DNA of 64,000 nt from Lentisphaera araneosa HTCC2155 (GCF_000170755.1 NZ_ABCK01000018.1:51433-115432), one strand, 5' to 3'. Counted from the first letter of the stretch, positions 48,179 through 57,711 are shown. The notes: generated from the letters alone by a model not told the origin. Translations and numbers: made by a program.

Positions 48179-48433
48179 TTAGTTAATATAATTAGATTTT
48201 TGAGCTTCCCATTTTTCGGGAGTGAAAGTTTTGAGTTGAAGTGCATGCACAGTATCCGTCGCAAATTTTTCTTTGAGGGCGTTCATGACCAACTTGTGTT
48301 GCTTCAGTAAGGGCACACCTACAAAGCTGGGGCTGATAACGAGGCCTTGGAAGTGTGCGCCATCGGGATCGACGATATGCACTTGTGCGTCGGGAAGGAC
48401 AGCTAGGATGGCTTGTTCGATTTGCTCTTTCAT
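48179..48433 (-). CDS. BolA/IbaG-family protein
   Basis: 84 residues with the class II KH-like fold. The recognisable core is HFQGLVISPSFVGVPLLKQHKLVMNAL (from about 27), holding the conserved K-Q-H-K-L-V, and HALQLKTFTPEKW near the end. BolA-type proteins bind a [2Fe-2S] cluster together with CGFS glutaredoxin and glutathione. The adjacent downstream gene encodes precisely such a glutaredoxin. The start overlaps the stop of the upstream glutaredoxin gene by one base (TAATG). Confidence 0.92.
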   Translation of the reverse strand: MKEQIEQAILAVLPDAQVHIVDPDGAHFQGLVISPSFVGVPLLKQHKLVMNALKEKFATDTVHALQLKTFTPEKWEAQKSNYIN

Positions 48434-48669
48434 TAGAGGAATTCTCCACGTAACCAGTTAATAATATCATCAGATTCGTGCATCGGCTTACCATTGATCA
48501 TGAGGCAAGGGACTTGGGTTTTTCCAGTCAATTTTTTGAAGGTCGACATGGCGTCTCTGTTGGAGTAGGGGTCTTCAACATCGAGTTCGATACCATTACT
48601 AGACATAAAGCTAGTGACCTTACGACAAAATGGGCACCCATTCGATGAATATAGTTTGAGCTCAAGCAT
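48433..48669 (-). CDS. Dithiol glutaredoxin-like protein
   Basis: 78 residues. LKLYSSNGCPFCRKV gives a CPFC active site at about 12-15, with the cis-Pro in QVPCLMINGKPMHES and a C-terminal DDIINWL typical of glutaredoxin and GST N-terminal domains. It likely reduces disulfides with glutathione supplied by the enzyme encoded just upstream. The start overlaps the gshB stop by 8 bases, and the end overlaps bolA by one. Confidence 0.88.
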   Translation of the reverse strand: MLELKLYSSNGCPFCRKVTSFMSSNGIELDVEDPYSNRDAMSTFKKLTGKTQVPCLMINGKPMHESDDIINWLRGEFL

Positions 48670-49651
48670 TTGAGTTCCTTTTACTTTTAATTAAATTTTC
48701 TACAAAGGCGATTACAGTATCCTCTAGTTTTAAATCGTAAAGTCGGTTCATTTCCTGCATGCAGGTGGGTGATGTGACATTGACCTCGGTGAGCTTGTCG
48801 CCGAGGAAATCAATTCCTGTAAAATAGAGGCCTTTTTCTTGTAGCCAGGGTTTGAGAGCGGCACAGATTTCTTTTTCACGATCAGTGATTTCACAGGCCA
48901 CGGCTGAGCCACCCGCATAAAAATTGTTGCGGTGATCATCGGCACCATGAACACGTAAAACAGCACCCAAAATTTCGCCATTGAGCAAGAGGATTCGTTT
49001 ATCTCCTTGGCTAGCTTCTTTGACGTAGGCTTGAACAATTACTTCTTCTTGGCCACGATTAGAAAGTGTTTCAAAGGCAACGCGGGCATTGGCTTTGCCT
49101 TGTTCAATGCGGAAAATTCCTGCGCCACCAAAACCATCGCAAGGTTTAACGATGACTTGTTGTTCTTCATCGAGAAACTTGAGATAAAGATCCATGTTAG
49201 CAGTAATTAAAGTTCGCGGTGTGAACTCTGTAAAGCGTGAGCACCAGACTTTTTCGTTGACATCACGAATGGCTTGGGGCGAGTTGATGACTGCAGTTGT
49301 TGTGGGTAAATGGTCGAGCATCCATGTATTCATCAAGTAGCCGGAATCAAAAGGCGGGTCAGTACGAATGAAGACGGCGTCGATCTCATCGTCAATCAAA
49401 GTGCGCTCTTCGAGAACTTCGAAGGGCGAGATCGGATTATCAGTGCCATTTAAATCGTAGAGGCCTTTGAGTTCAATCGCACGAAGCTTTTGGGCCTGCA
49501 TGTGGACTTTCCCATCGAGGATAGAAATATTGCGAGTGCCGCAAAACCATATTTCATGGCCTTGGCGTTGAGCACCAATCATGAAAATGAAAGAAGTATC
49601 AGTTCTGGCTTTAACTGATTCTATGGGGTCCATAAGGAAAACAAAACGCAT
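48662..49651 (-). CDS. gshB: Glutathione synthetase
   Basis: 329 residues from the ATG at 49651, which has CGGAG 7 bases before it; a longer frame to 49723 adds an N terminus unlike the family. It ligates gamma-glutamylcysteine and glycine with ATP. N-terminal MRFVFLMDPIESVKARTDTS is typical, then the ATP-grasp domain: VIVKPCDGFGGAGIFRIE (about 149-166), FVYAGGSAV-like NFYAGGSAVACEI and FTGIDFLGDKLTEVNVTSPT (about 277-296). No gshA lies in the window. With the two glutaredoxins and BolA it forms a clear glutathione/Fe-S gene set. Confidence 0.94.
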   Translation of the reverse strand: MRFVFLMDPIESVKARTDTSFIFMIGAQRQGHEIWFCGTRNISILDGKVHMQAQKLRAIELKGLYDLNGTDNPISPFEVLEERTLIDDEIDAVFIRTDPPFDSGYLMNTWMLDHLPTTTAVINSPQAIRDVNEKVWCSRFTEFTPRTLITANMDLYLKFLDEEQQVIVKPCDGFGGAGIFRIEQGKANARVAFETLSNRGQEEVIVQAYVKEASQGDKRILLLNGEILGAVLRVHGADDHRNNFYAGGSAVACEITDREKEICAALKPWLQEKGLYFTGIDFLGDKLTEVNVTSPTCMQEMNRLYDLKLEDTVIAFVENLIKSKRNSNA

Positions 49652-49740
49652 GGTGAAACTCCGGCGATTCTTTAAATATACTGTATATACTTTTGAAGCT
49701 ATTGCCCTATATTGCAAAATCAAAAACTTAACGAGATTAT

Positions 49741-51765
49741 ATGAGTAAAAAGAAAAAGATCAATTGGGCGATTTATGTGCGCTTACTCAGTTACGTAAAG
49801 CCATATAAAGGAAAGCTCATCTTAGGGATCTTTTTTGGCTTTGTGACTGGCGGGTCGATTTTTGGTTTGCTCACTCAGACAGCTTCCGTGATGGGACAAG
49901 TGGTTGGAAGTGATAAACAGGTGCAGTCTGTGAGTCGCTACACGCTTGAAAAACCCGACAAAAGCAATGTGGAAATCATGGTGGAGAATCGGAAAAACGC
50001 CGATGATGAATACGAAGAGCAAATTTCGCAAGGGGAACAGCTAGAAGTCATCTCAGTAGTGACTGTGGATCAAAGCAAGAGAAAAGAGTGGGATGCAAAG
50101 GTTGCGAAAATCCCAGCTTTTTTAAGAGATCTCTTAGAACAAAAATGTGGCCTTGAGTTACAAGACCCAATCACAGGAGAGCCAACTGGAGCTATTTTGA
50201 TCATTGGGGCATTCTTTCTCATGATTGCGCTTATGCTCAAGAGTGCGGGGACATTTTTCAATCGTTACTTCATGCGTTGGGTTGGCCTTCGCGTCGTAGC
50301 TGACTTGCGTGCTAAGCTGTTTGGCAAGTTAATGAATCAATCGATGGAATTCCACAATTCTGAAGAAGTTGGGGAAATGATGAGTCGCTGTCAGAATGAT
50401 ACGGGGACAATCCAGTCGGCTATATCGGAAAACATAGGTCAATTAACGCGTAGTCCGATAGAAATTCTTTCTGTTGTCGGCTTCATCACCTGGTTCTCGA
50501 TCGAGAACGATCTAACGGGGATCTTAATATTTTTGTTTTTAGGTATGCCAGTGTTTTTACTGCCAATCTTTGCCCTTGGCGGACGTTTAAAGAAGTACGC
50601 TAAAAAGACTATGGAACAAATTGGTAATGTGATGGTGCGTATGCAGGAAACACTCTCCTGTGTTAGACTAGTGAAAGCTTACAATATGGAAACATATGAA
50701 AAAGATCGCTTCGATAATTCCAATAATCGTTTCTTCAAATTGACCATGAAATCAAAGCGCTATGAACTCTTACTAGCACCAATGACAGAGGCTGCAGCAG
50801 TATGTTTTGCGGTAATCTTTTTAATTTATAGTGTGGTGGAAGGTGTGACATTTGATAAAATCGCAGCCCTTGGTATTGCGGCAAATTTAGCCTATAAGCC
50901 TTTCAAATCCTTAACAAAAATCCAAGCTAACATCATTAAAACGGTTGCGGCTGCCGAAAGAATTTTTGAGTACTTGGATATGGACTACGAAATCAAAGAA
51001 AAGCCTCAAGCCAAAGCTTTGCCGACTTTCCAAAAGGAAATTACCTTTAGGGATGTATGTTTCTCTTATGATGGCCAACAAACTTTAAAAAATGTAAATA
51101 TCACCATTCCAAAAGGAAACTTTGTTGCCTTCGTGGGTGAAGCGGGTTCAGGTAAGACGACCCTCGTTAATATGTTGGCGCGTTTTTATGATATCCATGA
51201 AGGGTCAATCGCGATTGATGGTGTGGATATTCGCGATATTCGCAATGATTCTCTAAGAAATCTCATCGGCTTTGTGGATCAGGTGACGACGCTATTTAAT
51301 GATTCGGTGAAATACAATATCGCCTATGGTGTCGAAGGTGCAAGTGATGAAGCTATTGATCAAGCATCCAAACAAGCTGATGTGACTGGTTTCATCAATG
51401 ATAAAGAAGAAGGTTTTAAGTTTAACGTAGGAACCGGTGGTACGAAACTTTCGGGTGGTCAACGTCAGCGTGTCGCTATTGCTCGAGCGATATTAAAGAA
51501 CCCGCCGATTTTAGTTTTGGATGAAGCCACGAGTGCTTTGGATAATGTGACGGAACAATTGGTTCAACAAGCGATTAACGAGCTCATGACTGACAGGACT
51601 GTGATTGCGATTGCCCACCGCTTGAGTACGGTGAAAGATGCTGACTGTATTTACGTAATGGATAAAGGTTATGTGGCTGAGTACGGTTCACATGAAGATT
51701 TATTAGCACAAAATGGTCTTTATGCCCGACTCTGGAATACTCAATTTAAGGAGCAAGATCAATGA
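49741..51765 (+). CDS. ABC exporter, membrane and ATPase fused (MsbA-like)
   Basis: 674 residues, longer than MsbA (582). The membrane domain has about six segments; an insert of about 110 residues (about 55-150) lies between TM1 (27-45, LILGIFFGFVTGGSIFGLL) and TM2 (155-172), predicted to face outward. The nucleotide-binding domain (about 435-670) has Walker A GEAGSGKTT, signature LSGGQRQRVAIARA, Walker B ILVLDEATSALD and switch IAIAHRLSTV. Homodimeric exporters of this type flip lipid A core or other lipids or drugs. It is divergent from gshB with a 89-base gap, and its stop overlaps the next gene by ATGA. Confidence 0.9.
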   Translation: MSKKKKINWAIYVRLLSYVKPYKGKLILGIFFGFVTGGSIFGLLTQTASVMGQVVGSDKQVQSVSRYTLEKPDKSNVEIMVENRKNADDEYEEQISQGEQLEVISVVTVDQSKRKEWDAKVAKIPAFLRDLLEQKCGLELQDPITGEPTGAILIIGAFFLMIALMLKSAGTFFNRYFMRWVGLRVVADLRAKLFGKLMNQSMEFHNSEEVGEMMSRCQNDTGTIQSAISENIGQLTRSPIEILSVVGFITWFSIENDLTGILIFLFLGMPVFLLPIFALGGRLKKYAKKTMEQIGNVMVRMQETLSCVRLVKAYNMETYEKDRFDNSNNRFFKLTMKSKRYELLLAPMTEAAAVCFAVIFLIYSVVEGVTFDKIAALGIAANLAYKPFKSLTKIQANIIKTVAAAERIFEYLDMDYEIKEKPQAKALPTFQKEITFRDVCFSYDGQQTLKNVNITIPKGNFVAFVGEAGSGKTTLVNMLARFYDIHEGSIAIDGVDIRDIRNDSLRNLIGFVDQVTTLFNDSVKYNIAYGVEGASDEAIDQASKQADVTGFINDKEEGFKFNVGTGGTKLSGGQRQRVAIARAILKNPPILVLDEATSALDNVTEQLVQQAINELMTDRTVIAIAHRLSTVKDADCIYVMDKGYVAEYGSHEDLLAQNGLYARLWNTQFKEQDQ

Positions 51766-52196
51766 TTAAAAAATTAGTGATAAGCCTTCTTATATGTTTG
51801 AGTGTCCAAGCGGATAAAATTGATGACTGGAATACCGTTCGTTTAGAGTTCCATCGTTTAAGCTTGGATAAGATTAATAAAGATATCAAGCTCAAGAGCT
51901 TGGACCGCCGAGTCAAAAGTTTGTACATCAAGTTGGATGAACTCTTTAAGCGCAATGATGAAATGAAAAATCTTGTCGCATCACTCAAAGGGAAATTAGG
52001 CAAAGATCGTCAGGTAGTGATAAAAAAAATCAATGCTTTACAAGATAAATTAATCGCCAGTGATGCTCTATTGGCCGAAGAGCAAAAAGAGATAATTGAG
52101 AAAATTAATAAGCTTAATGAAGAAATTTACATTGAGCTCATGAAAGACCCCAAGTTAGTTGAGCTTGAATCCAAACTCAAAAAACTTGAGAACTAG
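51762..52196 (+). CDS. Exported coiled-coil protein of unknown function
   Basis: 144 residues. A signal peptide MIKKLVISLLICLSVQA is followed by an almost continuous helix with heptads of Leu, Ile, Lys and Glu (about 30-144), which should form a coiled coil. No family is recognised. It overlaps the ABC exporter (ATGA) and is followed 2 bases later by the parvulin gene. A role in the envelope with the exporter is inferred from coupling only. Confidence 0.65.
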   Translation: MIKKLVISLLICLSVQADKIDDWNTVRLEFHRLSLDKINKDIKLKSLDRRVKSLYIKLDELFKRNDEMKNLVASLKGKLGKDRQVVIKKINALQDKLIASDALLAEEQKEIIEKINKLNEEIYIELMKDPKLVELESKLKKLEN

Positions 52197-52198
52197 TC

Positions 52199-52477
52199 AT
52201 GAAAACAGCCATGGCGCGGCACATTTTAGTCAAGCAAAAACGAGATGCTGAAGAGATTTTAGAAAAGCTGAAATCAGGGGCTGATTTTGCGAAGTTCGCA
52301 AGAAAATACTCCACCTGTAATTCAGCAAAACGAGGTGGAGATCTTGGAGAGTTACGCCCAGGGCAACTCGTTCCAGCCATCAACCAGATTGTCTTTAAGA
52401 AAGAGCTCAATGTGATTCATGGGCCAGTGAAAAGTAAATTTGGTTTTCACTTGGTGGAAGTTTACTACAGGGATTAA
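52199..52477 (+). CDS. ppiC: Parvulin-type peptidyl-prolyl isomerase
   Basis: 92 residues, a single parvulin domain like E. coli PpiC (93). ARHILVKQKRDAEEILEKL opens the domain, FAKFARKYSTCNSAKRGGDLG is the central S-x-C-x-S-x-x-x-G-G-D-L-G hallmark, and SKFGFHLVEVYYRD closes it. There is no signal peptide, so it works in the cytoplasm, catalysing cis-trans isomerisation before proline. It is the last gene of the exporter run and ends 4 bases into the convergent secreted-protein gene. Confidence 0.94.
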   Translation: MKTAMARHILVKQKRDAEEILEKLKSGADFAKFARKYSTCNSAKRGGDLGELRPGQLVPAINQIVFKKELNVIHGPVKSKFGFHLVEVYYRD

Positions 52478-52941
52478 GATTGCGGAGCACGCAAGTCTTG
52501 GATCTTTTTCATATTTTTCGCATAACCTTGACCAGCTTGGTGATTCGCTTTCTTGAGTAGAGCACCTCTTTTATTTTCGTAGGCGACACGAGCTTTGTGC
52601 CACGTCTCATAGAGTTCGGCATACTTTTCTTGATCCTTTACTTCGGTGATAAGGTAAAGTTCGACAGTTCGTTGAGCCTTGTATTTGCCACTGGATTGAT
52701 TGTTATCTTTGAGTTCTTGGTAAAGTGCGCTGAAGTTTTCGTCGTTTTTAGCTACAGCTTTGAGGAGCTTGTGATAAGCCGGAAAAACCTCTTTTTGACT
52801 TTCTTTTAAGCATTCGTTCTGATGAACGTCCATGTTTTCCTTCATGCTTTCATAGATAGCTGATTTCAATTTCTGGTAGTCCTGTGTTTCCAGAGCCAAA
52901 GCACTTAAAGAGAAGAGTGTTAAAAGTAAAAAATATTTCAT
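52474..52941 (-). CDS. Exported protein of unknown function
   Basis: 155 residues with a signal peptide MKYFLLLTLFSLSALA. The mature part is helical and charged (Lys, Glu and Gln rich), with one cysteine near residue 44. No family is recognised. It is convergent with ppiC, sharing 4 bases. It appears monocistronic, and no hairpin follows it. Confidence 0.65.
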   Translation of the reverse strand: MKYFLLLTLFSLSALALETQDYQKLKSAIYESMKENMDVHQNECLKESQKEVFPAYHKLLKAVAKNDENFSALYQELKDNNQSSGKYKAQRTVELYLITEVKDQEKYAELYETWHKARVAYENKRGALLKKANHQAGQGYAKNMKKIQDLRAPQS

Positions 52942-53066
52942 AATATGTTGTCCTTAATTGTTTAGTTGAACTAAGAATCAACTTAGGGCGATGATTTTTG
53001 ACAGCGCTAATCAAAATTTAACAATTCTTGCTACATTTGTTGTCTATGGGAACGGAATACTCTTCT

Positions 53067-54461
53067 TTAAATCCACTTATCTAGTAAACTTTGGATGAGA
53101 GCCAGTTTATTCTTGAGTAAACCTTGATTGGCGCGCGTTTCGATATTTAACCTAACTAAGGGTTCAGTATTTGAGCATCGCAAACTAAAGCGCCAGTCTT
53201 TGAACTCAATATTGAGGCCATCGAAATATTCAATGATAAGAGCATCGCCTTGATCGCGGAAGTATTGCTCGATAGATTTTATGGCTTCATCTTTGTGACT
53301 TATCGTAAAGTTGAGTTCACCGGGGTTAGGGAATAGCGCAATACGTTGGTGGAGGAGTTCATGAAGGTCGGCTTCTTTTGATGAGAGTAATTCAATGATC
53401 AACAACCAAGGAATCATTCCACTATCGCAATAAAAAAAGTCTCTGAAGTAATGGTGTGCGGACATTTCACCGCCATAGACTGCATCGCGTTCGCGCATGT
53501 CTTTTTTTATGAAGGCATGGCCTGTCTTACTTTTGAAGCATTGGCCTCCATTTTCATTGACTATATCAATGGTGTTCCAAGTTAGGCGAGGGTCCTGCAA
53601 GATAGTTTGATTAGGATCATGTTTTAAAAATGCTTCAGCTAATAGGCCGACAATAAAGTAACCCTCTATAAAATCGCCTTTATTATCAAAGAAAAAACAA
53701 CGATCACAATCGCCGTCCCAAGCAATGCCAAGGTCACAATTGTTGTCGATGACCGCTTGTGAAGTTTCAGCACGACAAGAATGGAGTAAGGGATTCGGAA
53801 TGCCTTTCGGGAACTTACCATCGGGTTCATTATTGATTTTTATAAACTCTACGGGGACATTTTTGTTTTGGAACTCTTTTTCGATGGCATCAATTATATG
53901 ACCCGCAGCCCCATTGCCCGCATTCATCAATAAGCGCATGGGGTGCAATTTATCGAGGCTGATAAATTTAAGAATATGTTGAATATATTCTGCTAAGCAT
54001 GACTCACTACGGATAGCGGCGATCTGAGTGCCGGATAAATTTTCACTGGGATGATTAAGGTATTGTTCTGCGGACTCTTTGATGTCTTGTAAGCCATTTG
54101 CCATACCAATGGGGATGGAGTTGGGGCCCACAAACTTCATACCATTATAATTTATCGGATTATGGCTCGCGGTTACCTGAATGCCGCCATCAAGTTTATA
54201 ATGAACGGTGGCAAAGTAGATTTCTTCTGTGCCGGTTAAGCCTAGGTCAAGAACTTCGCAACCAGCTTCTGCAAGCCCACGAGCGAGGGCATTTTTGAGT
54301 TCCTCAGAACTCAGTCGGATGTCTCCCCCAACACAGACTTTTTTCGCTTTCTGTGTAAGCGCATAGGCTCGACCAATTGCGTAAGCAACCTCAGGGTTAA
54401 GTTGTTCACCCAGTTTGGCACGTAGGTCATAGGGGGTGAAGCTATTTAAAGTGAATTTCAT
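53067..54461 (-). CDS. manB: Phosphomannomutase (phosphohexomutase family)
   Basis: 464 residues with the four domains of the alpha-D-phosphohexomutase family. Active-site serine loop TASHNPINYNGMKFVG (about 97-112), metal-binding DGDCDRCFFFD (about 246-256), sugar-binding GGEMSAHHYFRDFFYCDSG (about 330-348) and phosphate-binding RCSNTEPLVRLNIE (about 429-442). The GEMSAHHYFRDF text fits phosphomannomutase/CpsG best; phosphoglucomutase is the alternative. It supplies mannose-1-phosphate for GDP-mannose and surface polysaccharides. A single gene, divergent from fdhD, 243 bases away. Confidence 0.92.
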   Translation of the reverse strand: MKFTLNSFTPYDLRAKLGEQLNPEVAYAIGRAYALTQKAKKVCVGGDIRLSSEELKNALARGLAEAGCEVLDLGLTGTEEIYFATVHYKLDGGIQVTASHNPINYNGMKFVGPNSIPIGMANGLQDIKESAEQYLNHPSENLSGTQIAAIRSESCLAEYIQHILKFISLDKLHPMRLLMNAGNGAAGHIIDAIEKEFQNKNVPVEFIKINNEPDGKFPKGIPNPLLHSCRAETSQAVIDNNCDLGIAWDGDCDRCFFFDNKGDFIEGYFIVGLLAEAFLKHDPNQTILQDPRLTWNTIDIVNENGGQCFKSKTGHAFIKKDMRERDAVYGGEMSAHHYFRDFFYCDSGMIPWLLIIELLSSKEADLHELLHQRIALFPNPGELNFTISHKDEAIKSIEQYFRDQGDALIIEYFDGLNIEFKDWRFSLRCSNTEPLVRLNIETRANQGLLKNKLALIQSLLDKWI

Positions 54462-54704
54462 TGGGTTAACCTTTAGCGATCAAAATTATTGTTGCTCACT
54501 TTGCTTGTGAAAATCGATTTATCTAATGAACTATAATACGATTCGTAAAAAACAAGGAAAACTAAAGATTGCAGTGCCGTATGACTGACTTGAGTGCGAA
54601 TTGATAGACCGAGTAGTTGAATTGAACTAAAAAATGATAAAAAAGTACAAGAGTTTCTTTCTAAGAAGCTTATTGTAAGTACAATTAAACTCATCGGATG
54701 TCCT

Positions 54705-55487
54705 ATGCAAAAAATTCAATCAGTAAGCAGTTTCAAGAATGAAGCGGGGTCGAGTCGGCAACAAAAAGACTGCCTGCTCGTCGAAACTCCTTTACAAATC
54801 ATCGTGAATGGCGAAGATTTATCTTTAACGATGCAGACTCCTGGTGATGAAAGAAATCTCGTTCGCGGCTTATTGCATAGTGAAGGCATTAGTTCCGAGG
54901 GTTTTGAAAGCTTTTCAGTTGAAGAATGGGAAAAAGGTTTAGTGGCTCGGGCAAAAATAAAGACTCAGGGCAAAATTGAAGGGCGTCGATTTGGTTCGAG
55001 CCCCTCATGTGGGATTTGCGGGAAACGCAATGTGGAGAATTTGTTTACTAAGCTCGACCCTTTAGAGGATAATTTTCTTATTGACCACGAATTTTTACAA
55101 GTTGCCTTTGCGAAGTCCGCAAAAGAGCAATTACTCTTTTCTTTAACAGGGGGAAGTCACGCGGCTGCAGCCTTTGCTGAAGATGGATCAATTCTTTGCT
55201 TATTTGAGGATATTGGGCGTCATAATGCCGTTGATAAAGTCGTGGGTTTTTTACTGGAGAACAATTTATTGATGCAAGCGAAGCTACTCACAGTGAGTGG
55301 CCGGGTTTCTTTTGAAATAATACAAAAATGCAATCGGGCAGGAATTCCCGTATTAGCTTCGATCTCAGCTCCATCTTCACTCGCAGTGGAATGGGCGGAA
55401 AATTTAAATATGACTCTAGCTGCATTTTGCCGTGAAGATCGAGTAACTTTTTACTCCTCTTTAGAACGCGCTAGAGAAGTCGTTTAG
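54705..55487 (+). CDS. fdhD: Formate dehydrogenase accessory sulfurtransferase FdhD
   Basis: 260 residues. The family motif SPSCGICGKRNVENL holds the two active cysteines in C-G-I-C (about residues 105-108). Others are LVRGLLHSEGI, LTGGSHAAAAF, EDIGRHNAVDKVVGF, SGRVSFEIIQKCNRAGIPV and APSSLAVEWAENLNMTLAAF. FdhD passes sulfur from IscS to the molybdenum cofactor so that formate dehydrogenases become active. The next gene, 10 bases on, encodes a molybdopterin enzyme which is the obvious client. Confidence 0.95.
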   Translation: MQKIQSVSSFKNEAGSSRQQKDCLLVETPLQIIVNGEDLSLTMQTPGDERNLVRGLLHSEGISSEGFESFSVEEWEKGLVARAKIKTQGKIEGRRFGSSPSCGICGKRNVENLFTKLDPLEDNFLIDHEFLQVAFAKSAKEQLLFSLTGGSHAAAAFAEDGSILCLFEDIGRHNAVDKVVGFLLENNLLMQAKLLTVSGRVSFEIIQKCNRAGIPVLASISAPSSLAVEWAENLNMTLAAFCREDRVTFYSSLERAREVV

Positions 55488-55497
55488 GAATTATAAG

Positions 55498-57711
55498 ATG
55501 TCTAAAGAATACGCAGGTGGCTGGGGTGCTTTAAAATCATCCATGAAATTTATGCAGAGGGAAGCTTTTGCAAAGAGCGCAAAAACACTTTTTAAAATGA
55601 ATCAACCCAAGGGTTTTGATTGCCCGGGTTGTGCTTGGCCAGACCCCAAAGAGACTTCTATGTCGGAGTTTTGTGAGAATGGTGTAAAAGCACTGACTTA
55701 CGAAACGACAAAAAAACGCGCGAGTTCCGCAACTTTTATGAATCATACCGTGACGGAAATGCAGTCGTGGTCAGATTTTAAACTCGAAGATCAAGGGCGT
55801 TTGACCGAGCCCTTTGTGTATAATGATTTAAGCGACAAATATGAGCCCATTTCTTGGGACGATGCCTTTGCGATCATCGCAAAAGAATTGAAGGCTTTAG
55901 ATAATCCCGACGAGGCTCTTTTTTATACCTCTGGTCGAACTTCTAATGAAGCCGCCTTCCTATATCAGCTCATGGGGCGTATGTATGGGACGAATAACTT
56001 CCCCGACTGCTCCAATTTGTGTCATGAGTCGACGGGCGTGGGTATGGGAGAAAGTGTTGGCATTGGTAAAGGTACCGTGCTTTTAGACGATTTTGAAAAA
56101 GCTGATGCAATCTATGTTTTTGGGCAGAATCCAGGCACCAATCACCCGAGAATGCTAGCAGAACTGCAAACTGCCGCCAAGCGTGGTTGTAAGATTTTGA
56201 GTTTTAATCCGCTCGTTGAAGCGGGGCTTAAAGGTTTTATTCACCCTCAGGATCCCGTTGGCATGGGACTTAATAAAGTGAGTCCCATTTCGAGTCATTA
56301 TTACCAGCCCCTCATTGGGGGTGATTTAGCGGCGATTCGCGGAATGATTAAGCACCTCTTTGAGAGTGGAGTGAAATTAGATGAGGCGTTTATTGAGGAG
56401 CATTGCTCCGGTTTTGATGAATACAAGGCCCTCGTTGAGTCAGTTTCTTGGGAGGAAATCTTACGTGAATCGGGTTTGCCGAAGGCGCAAATCATCGAGG
56501 CTGCGGAAGTCTATGCAAATTCTGATCGTGTCATTGCTTGTTGGGCGATGGGGCTAACTCAGCACCGTCATGGCGTAGCCAATATTCAGGAAGTAATCAA
56601 CTTATTGTTGCTCAAGGGCAATATTGGTAGAGAAGGAGCAGGCGCCTGCCCGGTACGTGGCCATAGTAATGTTCAGGGCGACCGTACAGTAGGGATTACA
56701 GAATTCCCCAAAGAAGATTTTTTAGTGAAGTTAGAGCAAGAGTTCGATTTTACTGCGCCACGTAAACACGGTTTAAGTGCGGTACACGCTATCGAAGCAA
56801 TGGAGAAAGGTGAGGCTAAGGTATTTGTCGGTATGGGCGGTAATTTCGCCTCTGCTACGCCCGATACAGAAAAGACTTTTAAAGCCATGCAATCTTGTGA
56901 ATTGACGGTGCATGTTTCGACTCACCTCAATAGGAGTCATGTGATTCATGGGAAGAAAGCTTTAATATTGCCTTGTATTGGCCGTTCGGAAAAAGATCTT
57001 CAAGCTTCTGGCTTACAGAGTGTGACGGTTGAGGACTCGATGTCCATGGTACACGCTTCCACAGGTAGTAATGAGCCGGCATCCACATCTTTAAAATCTG
57101 AGCCTGCCATTGTTGCGGGGATATCAAAAGCTTTGTTTGGTAGCGAGAAAGTTGACTGGGATGGATTGATTGCGAACTACGCAAATATACGTAATAAAAT
57201 TGAGGCTGTTATACCTGGATTTGATCAATATAACAAAAAGATTCAGGTGCCAGGTGGTTTTCACTTACGCAATTCGGCACGCCTTCGCGAATGGAAAACG
57301 GCAACAGATAAAGCACGTTTCATTTCAAATGAACTTCCTGCACACAACCTTGAAGAAGGTCAGTTAAGGCTAATGACTATGCGCTCTCATGATCAATATA
57401 ATACGACGATCTATGGCATGGATGATCGCTATCGTGGGATCAAGAATGAGCGTAAAGTCATTTTTCTAAATGAGACGGATATGAAAAATTTTGGCCTCAC
57501 AGAAAGTGACTCGGTCAGAATCACCAGTTACGCGAGTGATGGAGTTCAGAGATCTGTGGAAGGTTTCCGTCCAGTGAAATATGATATACCGCAGAATTGT
57601 GCGGGTGCTTACTTCCCAGAGACAAATCCCTTGGTGGGCTTAAGCGATCATGCGAAACGTAGTTTTACACCGATGTCGAAGTTTATCGTGGTGCGATTAG
57701 AGAAGCTTTAG
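55498..57711 (+). CDS. Molybdopterin oxidoreductase, FdhF/YdeP family
   Basis: 737 residues. N-terminal GWGALKSSMK and FDCPGCAWPDPK (about 39-50), with a later Cys in EFCENGVKAL, are typical of the YdeP-type group, not of classical [4Fe-4S] FdhF. The molybdopterin domains contain LFYTSGRTSNEAAFLYQL, NFPDCSNLCHESTGVGM (about 173-189), ADAIYVFGQNPGTNHPR, GREGAGACPVRGHSNVQGDR and the C-terminal dinucleotide-binding RLMTMRSHDQYNTTIYG. Proteins of this group are called formate dehydrogenase-like, but substrate and physiological role are not settled. It has no signal peptide. Pairing with FdhD supports a sulfurated Mo cofactor. The 3' end overlaps corC by 4 bases, convergent. Confidence 0.88.
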   Translation: MSKEYAGGWGALKSSMKFMQREAFAKSAKTLFKMNQPKGFDCPGCAWPDPKETSMSEFCENGVKALTYETTKKRASSATFMNHTVTEMQSWSDFKLEDQGRLTEPFVYNDLSDKYEPISWDDAFAIIAKELKALDNPDEALFYTSGRTSNEAAFLYQLMGRMYGTNNFPDCSNLCHESTGVGMGESVGIGKGTVLLDDFEKADAIYVFGQNPGTNHPRMLAELQTAAKRGCKILSFNPLVEAGLKGFIHPQDPVGMGLNKVSPISSHYYQPLIGGDLAAIRGMIKHLFESGVKLDEAFIEEHCSGFDEYKALVESVSWEEILRESGLPKAQIIEAAEVYANSDRVIACWAMGLTQHRHGVANIQEVINLLLLKGNIGREGAGACPVRGHSNVQGDRTVGITEFPKEDFLVKLEQEFDFTAPRKHGLSAVHAIEAMEKGEAKVFVGMGGNFASATPDTEKTFKAMQSCELTVHVSTHLNRSHVIHGKKALILPCIGRSEKDLQASGLQSVTVEDSMSMVHASTGSNEPASTSLKSEPAIVAGISKALFGSEKVDWDGLIANYANIRNKIEAVIPGFDQYNKKIQVPGGFHLRNSARLREWKTATDKARFISNELPAHNLEEGQLRLMTMRSHDQYNTTIYGMDDRYRGIKNERKVIFLNETDMKNFGLTESDSVRITSYASDGVQRSVEGFRPVKYDIPQNCAGAYFPETNPLVGLSDHAKRSFTPMSKFIVVRLEKL

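Noticed and set aside
49652..49723. Longer gshB start
   Set aside because: The extra 24 residues are unlike the family, and CGGAG is placed for the ATG at 49651.
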